Below are positions 1 to 6,581 of a stretch of 25,567 bases of DNA, piece by piece. The notes under the pieces are model-generated. The model worked only from the letters and a program-made list of their open reading frames with translations, searched no databases and had not been told where the DNA came from. Source of the stretch: JAKFXL01 sp947085765 (GTDB taxonomy: Bacteria > Pseudomonadota > Gammaproteobacteria > Tenderiales > Tenderiaceae); NCBI GenBank assembly GCA_947085765.1, contig CAMTXZ010000234.1, positions 1 through 25,567 of the forward strand, read 5' to 3'. The position numbers were made by a program, and so were the translations under genes. Every line of letters starts with the position of its first letter. The first letter of the stretch is position 1.

Positions 1-363
1 AAACAACCCTTCACCGATGCCGAAGGCAACATCATGGTGGTGGGTGGCAAGACCGGCACAGGCGATCACCGTTATGAAGTGTACGGCAGCGGTGGCCAGC
101 TCATAAAATCAACAGTGATGAACCGTTCCGCCACGTTTGTCTTTTATATCGGTGACCGCTACTACGGCACACTGATCGCTTTTGTGCCCGGCCTTGAGGC
201 AGAAAAATACCACTTCACCAGTGGCCTGCCAGTACAGATATTAAAAACATTGGCGCCAGATCTCGCGCCCTATCTGCGTCAGCCACCAGCCACCCCTAGC
301 AGTGCGGAAAAGCAAACAGAACCACAAGCAGAACCACAGACAGAACCACAAGCGGAACACTAA
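1..363 (+). CDS. C-terminal end of a penicillin-binding-protein-like transpeptidase (5' end outside window)
   Basis: The frame is open from the first base and ends at TAA 361-363, leaving the last 120 codons. A KTGTGDHR segment (Lys at codon 17 of the fragment) fits the KTG box that closes the active site of penicillin-binding transpeptidases. It is followed by strand-like sequence with FVFYIGDRYYGTLIAFVPG, as in the end of such a domain. In that family the protein cross-links peptidoglycan at the outer face of the inner membrane. The last ~20 residues are a low-complexity tail of repeated TEPQAEPQ units made by a 12-bp tandem repeat (about 316-360), probably a flexible extension. The SxxK and SxN boxes lie outside the window, so the class (1A-like bifunctional or other) cannot be settled. 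A beta-lactamase-like protein is less likely given the sequence after KTGT. Confidence 0.6.
   Translation, partial: KQPFTDAEGNIMVVGGKTGTGDHRYEVYGSGGQLIKSTVMNRSATFVFYIGDRYYGTLIAFVPGLEAEKYHFTSGLPVQILKTLAPDLAPYLRQPPATPSSAEKQTEPQAEPQTEPQAEH
316..360 (+). repeat. 12-bp tandem repeat coding for a Gln/Glu/Pro tail
   Basis: Units of the form RCAGAACCACAR follow one another about three and a half times at the 3' end of the penicillin-binding-protein-like gene, encoding TEPQ/AEPQ units. Such repeats can change in number by slippage. Confidence 0.6.
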
Positions 364-404
364 AAACAGAGTGCGCATCTACAAATGGCGTTGGTGCGCA
401 TCAA

Positions 405-441
405 CTCCGTTTATGGTGAGTCTGTCGAGTCGTGAACGGAG
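405..441. repeat. Dispersed palindromic repeat, copy 1
   Basis: CTCCGTT (405-411) and AACGGAG (435-441) form an inverted repeat around a core containing TGAGTCTGTCGA. The complement of the 20391-20427 segment shows the same element: TGGTGAGYCTGTCGA, four variable bases, then TGAACGGAGGGG. Both copies sit just after the 3' end of a plus-strand gene and face the 3' end of a minus-strand gene, as expected for an intergenic REP-like element. It could also act as a transcription stop. Confidence 0.6.
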
Positions 442-499
442 GGGAAGCACTACACCTAGAGTAGGGATGAACTGAATTAACCAGAACACCCTGACACAA

Positions 500-1364
500 C
501 TAAATTTTTGTTGTATTCACATCGCTATGCCCCAACTGCACCTGAACTGTGCAGATATCGGCACCACGCTGTAACAAGTGGGTTGCAAACGAATGACGCA
601 ATGTATAACAAGTGGCAGGTTTCTCCATTCCCATTTTTTTTCATCGCTAACGTAATCGCCCGTTGTAGATTGTTTTCATGCAGATGGTGACGTTGAATCA
701 CATCAGCCTTTGGGTCTTGAGCGCGCTCCCGAGCGGGAAAAATATACTGCCAGTGCCATTCATGCGGTGTGTTCCGATACTTGCGCGCTAAAGAACAGGG
801 GGGATCTCACCATAACCATCTGCCAAATCTTATTCATGTAAGTTCTTAACGTGTTGGAGATGCAGTTTTAGCTGAACAGTCAACTCATTCGCCTGCGTCA
901 CAATGCGATCCTTACCGCCTTCGCCTAGAGGTGTCTACTTTTGGTACCATCGATCACGTAGATGGCACGATGACTAAAATTCAGATGCATGACCAGCAGC
1001 CATAAATACTCCTTAAGGCGCAGTCCAAATCCATACATCAAACATGCGGCCAGCCAATGCACGCCATAAATGTTTCAACAACGTCTCAGCCTCTTACGTA
1101 GCCATCCAATAAAGAATCAAGCCTTGGATTCCAGTCTGCACTTGGCACATTAGCAGGATTACCACCATATTCAGTATTGAGCATCTGATCAGTAAAAGGA
1201 TAGGGATTTTGCGGGCCATTATTATGTACAGTCAGAAAAAGTTTCTTAAAACCTTCATCATACTGATTCCCATGTTTCTCTCTCTTTTTCAATCGAATAA
1301 ATACTCTCAAACGATCAATAAATTTAACGGGTTCTGCAGGGATCGCAACAGGAATATCATTCAT
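500..1364 (-). pseudogene. intI: Integron integrase (intI) pseudogene
   Basis: Read on the minus strand, several blocks match integron tyrosine recombinases. The N-terminus is IPAEPVKFIDRLRVFIRLKK (start ATG 1364-1362). Then come EAETLLKHL and HWLAACLMYGFGLRL (about 1020-1100), GGKDRIVT, LQHVKNLHE-stop-DLADGYGE, and the integron-specific stretch DPKADVIQRHHLHENNLQRA. The C-terminal block is TLRHSFATHLLQRGADI followed by VQVQLGHSDVNTT (about 508-600), which holds the active-site HLRH box and an LGH motif. Visible lesions include stops at 830-832 and 788-790, frameshifts near 725 and 610, and a stop at 500-502 where the catalytic-Tyr region (IYTH) should follow. About 150 residues after the N-terminal block are missing, replaced by unrelated sequence (about 1100-1283). 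The intact enzyme would recombine attI with attC. This copy cannot be functional. Confidence 0.88.
1086..1364 (-). pseudogene. Chimeric open frame: intI N-terminus joined to unrecognised sequence
   Basis: An open frame starting at ATG 1364 begins with about 27 residues of integrase N-terminus, then changes to unrecognised sequence containing HNNGPQNPYPFTDQML and ending DSLLDGYVRG at TGA 1086-1088. The foreign part is about 190 bp and occupies the place where roughly 450 bp of intI N-terminal domain should be. A GGTGG lies upstream of the ATG. It may be expressed as a 92-residue peptide under the LexA box, but nothing suggests a function. An upstream in-frame ATG at 1499 would read through the LexA box and is unlikely to be the start. 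Confidence 0.5.
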
Positions 1365-1383
1365 ATGACCGCCACCTAATAAG

Positions 1384-1399
1384 CTGTATAAAACAACAG
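1384..1399 (-). promoter_or_regulatory. LexA box upstream of intI
   Basis: CTGTATAAAACAACAG fits the CTGT-N8-ACAG LexA operator of gammaproteobacteria with both half sites perfect. It lies 20 bp upstream of the intI start codon on the minus strand, the usual position for SOS control of integron integrases. Its survival next to a dead gene suggests either recent decay or a remaining role. Confidence 0.8.
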
Positions 1400-1858
1400 T
1401 AATTATTCTGGGGGCCTTGTCAATACAGGAAATTGCGGCCGAGTTCAGCAACGTGCGTTGCCTATTTCCTCGGTAGATGGATAAAGAACCTGTAACCACA
1501 TGATAAATACAGTAATATTCATAAATAAAAAATCATAAAAAAGAAATAGGCCGCCAGAAAATATGCGGCACCCGTTGCCTATATCTTAGAGCGCACAACC
1601 ATATAAACGTTATCCACTTGTTTTTATTTAACTTTTATGGAATTCTGACGTTCAATTTAATGAAATAGGCTGCGGGGGGATAGTCAGCACCTGCGTTAGA
1701 ATAAAACTGTTATGTGCCAATGCAACCAGGTAACTATTTTTACTCTAGTGTTCGTGGGGGTTTATATAAAATCCTCTTGACTGAAGCGAGAAATATCTTG
1801 AAAGTAGGAAAACTATACTAGAGTCACTTCCAGTGTTAAGGCTAGTTCGCAAGAATAA
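1400..1858 (+). other. attI-like region and leader of the first cassette
   Basis: No convincing gene is present in this AT-rich stretch. It holds two copies of GTTGCCTAT (1457-1465 and 1574-1582) and two copies of GAAATAGGCYGC (from 1543 and from 1662). The second of these leads to GCGTTAGAA (core GTTAGAA 1693-1699), the likely boundary of the first cassette. The true attI crossover cannot be fixed by eye. Just before the first small gene a TATACT (1814-1819) could be a -10 box, but no good -35 sits at the right distance; a TTGACT at 1777-1782 is too far away. Confidence 0.45.
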
Positions 1859-2062
1859 ATGAACCTAAGAATGTTAGAAAACATAAAGAGAATGCTTTGG
1901 GTGGTAGTTGTACCTCTTGGCATTTATTTAGTCTATAAGTTATACATCGTGCCAAGTGCTTTTCTTAAAATAGATTTCTGGCTTCTGATAGCTATGTCGT
2001 TTCTCATTTTTTGTGAAATAGGAATATCTCGACGTGTAAAAAAGATTCGAGGAAGCCTTTGA
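1859..2062 (+). CDS. Small two-helix membrane protein, cassette 1
   Basis: A 67-residue protein with two hydrophobic stretches, about residues 13-31 (VVVVPLGIYLVYKLYIV) and 38-53 (IDFWLLIAMSFLIFCEIG), followed by a basic end (RRVKKIRG). The likely topology places both termini on the same side of the inner membrane. The ribosome binding site is weak. An alternative ATG at 1871 (MLENIKRML) is equally possible. It is the first cassette gene after the attI region and its attC follows 37 bp after the stop, which supports its being a real cassette gene. I do not recognise the family. Small membrane proteins occur both in toxin-antitoxin modules and in uncharacterised cassettes. Confidence 0.5.
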   Translation: MNLRMLENIKRMLWVVVVPLGIYLVYKLYIVPSAFLKIDFWLLIAMSFLIFCEIGISRRVKKIRGSL

Positions 2063-2099
2063 GTATGGTGATACCGTTTTACTTTCGAGGGTGTGTCGC

Positions 2100-2189
2100 A
2101 CATAACAAGGCAAATAAAGTTTGCTCACTCCCGCTCGCCCGACCCACCTCCGCGGTGCTCCGGTGGCCGGCTTATTTGCGACGTTAGCG
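2100..2189 (+). repeat. attC site of cassette 1
   Basis: Left core ACATAAC (2100-2106), then GCAAATAAAG pairing with CTTATTTGC (2171-2179) with one unpaired A, then right core GTTAGCG (2183-2189). The inner part holds CCACCTCCGCGGTG...CCGGTGG pairing. Core spacing and the extra-helical base are those of attC sites. Confidence 0.85.
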
Positions 2190-2198
2190 AGTCAGTTA

Positions 2199-2588
2199 AT
2201 GCCTATCAATCCAGTGCATGTAAACACTTTAGGCCTCGTATTCGACATACTTGGTGCTTGGCTAGTTGCGATTGAAGTTGTAAACCAATTCAGGGGTAAA
2301 AAGTACGAGAACGACCCAACGTGGGACGGAATTGGTAAACCGCCGTGGGACACCGACGAATACAAGAAATGGGAGTTGTCAAAATACAAGCTCATGTGGA
2401 TCGGCCTCATTTGTCTAACCGTTGGCTTCTCATTACAAATTGCATCTAATTACATAAAAACAAACCCAAGTGTCAGCGCAGCTAAACCAACCACCGCGCC
2501 ACAAGCAGAAATCAAGGCAACACCAAACATGTCGCCAGCAATAAACATGATTGAACCCATAAAGAATAAAACCATCAATGAAAATTGA
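2199..2588 (+). CDS. Two-helix membrane protein, cassette 2
   Basis: I take the ATG at 2199, ten bases after the attC crossover; an upstream in-frame ATG at 2121 lies inside attC and is unlikely. The product has 129 residues. Hydrophobic segments lie at about residues 8-28 (NTLGLVFDILGAWLVAIEVV) and 65-84 (LMWIGLICLTVGFSLQIASNYI). Between them is a charged, Trp-rich loop containing PTWDGIGKPPWDTDEYKKWE, and after them a Thr/Pro/Ala-rich polar tail. There is no strong ribosome binding site. The family is not recognised; it resembles many small uncharacterised membrane proteins of integron cassettes. An attC begins 30 bp after the stop. Confidence 0.65.
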   Translation: MPINPVHVNTLGLVFDILGAWLVAIEVVNQFRGKKYENDPTWDGIGKPPWDTDEYKKWELSKYKLMWIGLICLTVGFSLQIASNYIKTNPSVSAAKPTTAPQAEIKATPNMSPAINMIEPIKNKTINEN

Positions 2589-2618
2589 ACCTTGTGTCGC
2601 TTATCCATTTGACCCCCT

Positions 2619-2696
2619 CGCTAACCCGGCGCTCAACGCCGTTCCCTTCGGTCACTGGACGCCGCTGAAGCGGCGCCCGTTAGCTCTACGTTAGGT
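2619..2696 (+). repeat. attC site of cassette 2
   Basis: Left core CGCTAAC (2619-2625), inner left box GCTCAAC, inner right box GTTAGCTC pairing with it through one extra-helical C, and right core GTTAGGT (2690-2696), which matches GTTRRRY exactly. The GC-rich stem GGCGC...GCGCC continues the pairing. Confidence 0.82.
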
Positions 2697-2705
2697 AAAA
2701 ATTAG

Positions 2706-4487
2706 ATGAGATTTCGAAGTTTAGAGAAGTGGGAAATATCTCCAGAAATTGAAGGCTTGATATTTTTTGCACAAAGGGCAGAAGAGTTGCTTTTTGACTA
2801 TACGGTAGATAGCTATAAGCCCATGTCGCTTAACGCACCATTCTTGTGTGAAGAAGCTCTTAGCGTCATTAGTGATGTTAAAAAAGGCCTTTTGGATAAA
2901 GCAAATTTACGTCCCATATTGGAAGAACTTTCTTGGAGTCTTAAGCATGATCTGGTCGCGAAGTCTCTTGTTGATCTGCCTTACGAAAGCTATATTCTAA
3001 GCGAGGAAAATTCATCAATAGAAGAGATTGAAATAAAGCTATCGGTTCTGCGTCGAACATTGGATTCTTATCGTTATCTCGATGAGTGCTTAGATCTTTT
3101 ATACATTGCAATAGAAAATAAAAGGAAGAAGGATATTGATTCTATAGCAAGACTGCTTTTTACAAATCTGATTAATCAGGGTATGAGTAAATCATACCTA
3201 TCTAAAAAAACCTTAGATTTTTTCTTCGTCGGTAACGACCCCGAAAAAATTACCAATTGTGAAGCTTTCAGAGATTATGTAGATGCGATCTATCCTAAAA
3301 GTCATAACTTTGAGATGTATTTTTGGGTTTCTGGTCTTATTGACGTCGTTTCAGAGTCAACTGAAGCATTTCGTATCGAGGTACTTGATGAATTGCCCGC
3401 GGAGGTAGCAGATAAACTTCCTAAGAGTAAAACGGATATTCCCTCTATAACATATAAAAAAATTGCAAAGGTATCAGGCTTTCGAGCGCTTGACTGGTAT
3501 TCAGCTAAAGAGATCGCGGAGAAAAAGCTTTCTCGATTAAGGGATCTTTATAATTTATATCATCATAAATCCAAAATAGAATGGGATGATAAAGTCGTAG
3601 TAGTTCAATGTTGCGAGGATGAACCAAGAACATTAGGGGTATTGAATAGTCCAATTGAAAAAATTGAAGACGAGCGGCCCGAGCAAGCTTCACGGAAGCT
3701 AAACAGACTATTAAAGAATCTAAACTTGTCTCGAGAGAGTTTTGAAAAGTTCAACAGGGCTGTGGATTTTCATAGTTTGAGTGCAAATACACGGGATGTT
3801 GAAAATCAGCTTCTTAATCTTTGGATTGGGCTTGAGACCATAACACCCACTCACTCCGGGCACGCAAAAATCACACAAATATGTAATGGCATTATGCCCT
3901 TCCTGTCTATTATGTATACGAAAAGGCTAATAGGCGTATTTACTAAAGATTTACTTCGTTGGGATCGGCGGACGGTTAACCGAATTTTAAAAAAAGTCCC
4001 TGTCCCAAAAGGCGCAAAAACGATAGATAAAGTTGCCGTGTTGTTGTGTTGCCCTAAGTGTGATGACATTAGATCTGAGTTGTACTCAGATCTAAAAGAC
4101 TTTCATTTGTTAAGATTTAGAGCTTTTACTTTACATGAGAAACTTAATAGCCCAGAAAAGGTAGTTGCATTGCTGGCTGAGCACGAAAAGAAAGTCTTAT
4201 GGCAGATAAGACGTATTTATCGAAGTAGAAATTTACTTGTCCATTCAGGAAGAACTTTACAGTATCTTCCGAGTTTGGTTGAAAACGCACATGATTATTT
4301 TGATCAAGTGATATTCATCTTTATACGTATGTGCATCGGAACGTATAGCGTAAAAACTATTGATCAGTCTTTTGAACTTGCAAAGTTAACTCGTACTGGG
4401 CTAAATAATAAATTGAAGGATATAGATGTATTTGATTCGAATTCTGCTTTAATCCTAGTAAATGATTATAGTTTCATGCAGCTTTGA
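2706..4487 (+). CDS. Large HEPN-motif protein (ApeA-like C-terminal domain), cassette 3
   Basis: A 593-residue soluble, mostly helical protein. Near the C-terminus, IYRSRNLLVHSG contains R508-N-L-L-V-H513, the RX4-6H motif that forms the active site of HEPN ribonucleases; the surrounding pattern (QIRRIYRSRN...HSG, then a hydrophobic helix at about 530-545) resembles the ApeA-like HEPN domain. A helix with LWIGLETI (about 379-386) precedes it, as in related HEPN proteins. The N-terminal 300 residues are rich in charged helices and I do not recognise them. A CCPKC cluster lies near residue 450. In known families HEPN proteins cut RNA and often serve in antiphage defence or as toxins; that role is inferred here. 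No partner antitoxin is visible in the same cassette. It starts 10 bp after the cassette boundary with a poor ribosome binding site, and its stop lies at the left core of the next attC. It is unusually long for a cassette gene. Confidence 0.8.
   Translation: MRFRSLEKWEISPEIEGLIFFAQRAEELLFDYTVDSYKPMSLNAPFLCEEALSVISDVKKGLLDKANLRPILEELSWSLKHDLVAKSLVDLPYESYILSEENSSIEEIEIKLSVLRRTLDSYRYLDECLDLLYIAIENKRKKDIDSIARLLFTNLINQGMSKSYLSKKTLDFFFVGNDPEKITNCEAFRDYVDAIYPKSHNFEMYFWVSGLIDVVSESTEAFRIEVLDELPAEVADKLPKSKTDIPSITYKKIAKVSGFRALDWYSAKEIAEKKLSRLRDLYNLYHHKSKIEWDDKVVVVQCCEDEPRTLGVLNSPIEKIEDERPEQASRKLNRLLKNLNLSRESFEKFNRAVDFHSLSANTRDVENQLLNLWIGLETITPTHSGHAKITQICNGIMPFLSIMYTKRLIGVFTKDLLRWDRRTVNRILKKVPVPKGAKTIDKVAVLLCCPKCDDIRSELYSDLKDFHLLRFRAFTLHEKLNSPEKVVALLAEHEKKVLWQIRRIYRSRNLLVHSGRTLQYLPSLVENAHDYFDQVIFIFIRMCIGTYSVKTIDQSFELAKLTRTGLNNKLKDIDVFDSNSALILVNDYSFMQL
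4071..4093. repeat. Perfect 10-bp hairpin inside the HEPN gene
   Basis: AGATCTGAGT and ACTCAGATCT are perfect inverted copies separated by TGT, within codons for RSELYSDL. It would form a tight hairpin in the mRNA or single-stranded DNA. It may be chance. Confidence 0.5.
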
Positions 4488-4606
4488 CCTAACAAAGCTA
4501 TGCACCGGAAAACAAAAGCTACGCGATTTTTTGTGCTACTCGCTGCCGCTCAAACAATAGCACAAAAAACACTCCGCTTTCGTTTCCGGTGATAGCGACG
4601 TTAGGC
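4487..4606 (+). repeat. attC site of cassette 3
   Basis: Left core ACCTAAC (4487-4493) and right core GTTAGGC (4600-4606), both matching the consensus. Between them GCACCGGAAAAC pairs with GTTTCCGGTG and ATTTTTTGTGCTA pairs with TAGCACAAAAAA, giving a long cruciform. At 120 bp it is like the long attC repeats of sedentary integrons. Confidence 0.9.
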
Positions 4607-4619
4607 ATTTGAAGGGCGT

Positions 4620-5546
4620 ATGGACTTTTCGGGAATTGAAAAATTGATTTCACTACTTGGTAGTTTGGGGCTAGGGGCGCTTATTGGTGGCGGGGTAGTC
4701 TACTTTTTTATCAAAAGCTACATCCCCTCATATTTATCGTCAAAAGCCAAGAATCTTGCTACTAAGGAAGATATTGAAGGAATAACAGACAAAGTAGAAT
4801 CTGTTAGATCAGGGTATGCTCATTTACTAGAAGAAGTTAAATCTAATAATCAGTTGAAAATTGCTGCAGTAGAACGAGAGAAAAATACGAAGAAAGAAGT
4901 ATATATGGAAGCTGTTGAGGCAATTACTCTCAGTCAAAACATGATACCAAGTTTTTCAAACTTAAATCTAAGTGAAGAGAAAATCACTTCAAGCATGGCT
5001 AGTAATGCCGGAAAAATCGCAAAAGTTCAGATCGTAGGATCAAAAGAAACTGTCAAGGCCGTAACTAAGTACATGTCAGCTGTGGGAAAGACCCTGCTTG
5101 AACTTATGCTTGATCGTATTCAGCTTGTATCGAGAAAGAATGATATTCAGACATTAGCGGGGTTAAGAGATAAATCTCAACAGGAGATAGATCGATATAT
5201 CGCGATTATGAAAAATCTTAATCTCGAAGGTAATTCCGATCCTGCATTATGGGGGGTAATAAACTCAAGTGTGGATTACGAACAAAAGCAATATGATAAA
5301 TATCAGGAAGAAATAGATGAGCTATGGAAAGACCAAAATAGAGAGCATCTTGAATATAGTCGGAAGTGCATGGGAAGATTCTATGAAATTACTTCGCTGC
5401 TTCCTGACGCAGTTCTTTCGGTAAGAAACGAGTTAGATATGGAAATCTCACCTGACGATTATCTAAACATATTTAACCAGAGCATTGAAGATGGGAAGGA
5501 TATTTTCAATGAGTTTTTAGAGAGAATAGAAAAAGAACATGCCTAA
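4620..5546 (+). CDS. Membrane-anchored coiled-coil protein, cassette 4
   Basis: 308 residues. Residues about 8-32 (ISLLGSLGLGALIGGGVVYFFI) form one transmembrane helix near the N-terminus. This is followed by YLSSKAKNLATKEDIEGITDKVESV, a short motif seen after the membrane helix of many uncharacterised bacterial proteins. The rest is highly charged and helical, with probable coiled coils (about 45-95 and 185-250), facing the cytoplasm if the N-terminus is outside. No catalytic motif is seen. GAAGGG six bases before the ATG is a good ribosome binding site. The stop TAA is part of the left core of the following attC, which is typical of a compact cassette. Function unknown. A structural or sensor part of a membrane-associated defence system is possible but only a guess. 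Confidence 0.75.
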   Translation: MDFSGIEKLISLLGSLGLGALIGGGVVYFFIKSYIPSYLSSKAKNLATKEDIEGITDKVESVRSGYAHLLEEVKSNNQLKIAAVEREKNTKKEVYMEAVEAITLSQNMIPSFSNLNLSEEKITSSMASNAGKIAKVQIVGSKETVKAVTKYMSAVGKTLLELMLDRIQLVSRKNDIQTLAGLRDKSQQEIDRYIAIMKNLNLEGNSDPALWGVINSSVDYEQKQYDKYQEEIDELWKDQNREHLEYSRKCMGRFYEITSLLPDAVLSVRNELDMEISPDDYLNIFNQSIEDGKDIFNEFLERIEKEHA

Positions 5547-5621
5547 CAATGGCATCGTGTGGGACTGTCAACCGCGCCGCTTCGCTATGCGCTTGCCAGC
5601 CCCACATGCAAGGCGTTAGCC
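5541..5621 (+). repeat. attC site of cassette 4
   Basis: Left core GCCTAAC (5541-5547), GGCATCGTGTGGG pairing with CCCCACATGC with one unpaired base, and right core GTTAGCC (5615-5621). About 81 bp and well preserved. Confidence 0.9.
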
Positions 5622-5652
5622 ACATAATCAGAAAGAGTGGATAGGAGAAAAT

Positions 5653-6015
5653 ATGTCTAATTCAAACATCAATAGCGTGATTGCAGTCTTGCCAGTGAAG
5701 GACCAAGATGCGGCTGTCTTGTGGTACAAAAAGCTACTTGGGCGGGATGCGGATATCGTACCTGTAGACGGTGTGGCTGAGTGGCAGCTTGCCGAAAATG
5801 CATGGATTCAAGTGACTACTGATCCGGAGCGAGCAGGTAGCGCAACGGTCATTATTGGCGTGAATGACATCGAGTCTCAGTGTAAATTTTGCGCGGCAGC
5901 GAATGTGCCACATGGCGAAATTATAGAGTACCCGGAGATTATCAAGATGATTGAAGTGATCGATCCAGAAGGAAACAAGATTGCATTTGTACAAGATATT
6001 TCTAATGCGGCCTAA
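5653..6015 (+). CDS. VOC-fold (glyoxalase/bleomycin-resistance type) protein, cassette 5
   Basis: 120 residues with the usual VOC layout of one subunit half: VIAVLPVKDQDAAVLWYKKLLGRD (residues 9-32), WQLAENAWIQV, and the closing strand EVIDPEGNKIAFVQD. AGGAGA before the ATG gives a clear ribosome binding site. Family members bind small molecules or metals and include lyases, dioxygenases and drug-binding proteins. Here the usual metal ligands are missing (Val in place of the first-strand His, Phe-Val-Gln instead of a Glu in the last strand), so a binding role without catalysis is more likely. Genes of this kind are common in integron cassettes, sometimes giving antibiotic or electrophile tolerance. 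The substrate cannot be told from sequence. Confidence 0.8.
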   Translation: MSNSNINSVIAVLPVKDQDAAVLWYKKLLGRDADIVPVDGVAEWQLAENAWIQVTTDPERAGSATVIIGVNDIESQCKFCAAANVPHGEIIEYPEIIKMIEVIDPEGNKIAFVQDISNAA

Positions 6016-6065
6016 TCAATAAATATGCCGTTTGATGGCCGATAGTATTAATGCGGAAAAGATGT

Positions 6066-6130
6066 GGCTAACAAGGCCGCTCAACTCGGACACACCTCCG
6101 CGGCCATATTCCCGGCAATATGGGTTGGGC
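6066..6130 (+). repeat. Decayed attC site of cassette 5
   Basis: Left half starts at core GGCTAAC (6066-6072) and continues AAGGCCGCTCAACTCGGAC, closely like the left half of the site at 6510. The right half is poor: GTTGGGC (6124-6130) fits GTTRRRY, but the inner stem no longer pairs with the left half; a local hairpin CATATT...AATATG is present instead. The left end is fairly sure, the right end uncertain. Confidence 0.55.
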
Positions 6131-6218
6131 TACCCATTTATGAGCTTGTTGTGGATGGTAAAACTCCAAGCATAGAATTCCAATTAATAATGGCCGTTGT
6201 GTTTACTCCCTAGTTTTT

Positions 6219-6509
6219 ATGCTCATGAAACCAGCTAAGATAGAGAGCCGCTATTGGCAAGATTATGGAAACCGGATATCTGTTGAGTTATTGAATGATG
6301 AAATGCTATTCGTTGATCCGGACGGAGTAACGAAATTACCCTATACAGCCATTAGTGATATAAAGTTGGATATAAAGTGGAGGCACTTGAAAGCCATTCA
6401 TCTTCAAACAAAAAGCGGCAATTGTCAGTTAATTGAAGGGTATGAAAAATTAGATGAAATGGTTCATTTATTTAGAGAGAAGTTTCCGGAGCTTGCGAAA
6501 AACAAGTAG
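6219..6509 (+). CDS. Hypothetical 96-residue protein, cassette 6
   Basis: Soluble acidic-basic mixed protein beginning MLMKPAKIESRYWQDYGNRISVELLND, with beta-rich middle (LFVDPDGVTKLPYTAISDIKLDI, then KAIHLQTKSGNCQLIEGY) and a C-terminal helix (DEMVHLFREKFPELAKNK). The strand-strand-helix order recalls small PH-like domains, but no family is recognised. Start could be ATG 6219 or 6225; neither has a strong ribosome binding site. It is followed at once by an attC-like left half, which supports a real cassette gene. Confidence 0.6.
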   Translation: MLMKPAKIESRYWQDYGNRISVELLNDEMLFVDPDGVTKLPYTAISDIKLDIKWRHLKAIHLQTKSGNCQLIEGYEKLDEMVHLFREKFPELAKNK

Positions 6510-6581
6510 CGTTAACAAAGCCGTTCAATTCGGACATACCTCCTCTCTGCTTTTTGCCGCTGGTGATTTTCGTTGTTAGAA
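6510..6581 (+). repeat. Weak attC site of cassette 6
   Basis: TAACAAAGCCGTTCAATTCG at 6513-6532 repeats, with few changes, the left half of the site at 6066. The right core is GTTAGAA (6575-6581), preceded by TTTCGTT. Pairing between halves is limited to the core (TAACAA/TTGTTA), so the site is probably decayed or a fusion of two sites. Confidence 0.55.

Noticed and set aside
508..690. 60-residue plus-strand open frame
   Set aside because: It is antisense to the conserved C-terminal box of the intI remnant, which explains this sequence.
1365..1499. N-terminal 45-codon extension of the minus-strand frame ending at 1086
   Set aside because: It would be translated through the LexA box and promoter region of intI. 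The ATG at 1364 begins the integrase-like sequence.
2093..2275. Plus-strand 60-residue frame overlapping the first attC
   Set aside because: It lies mostly inside the attC palindrome and competes with the better gene starting at 2199.
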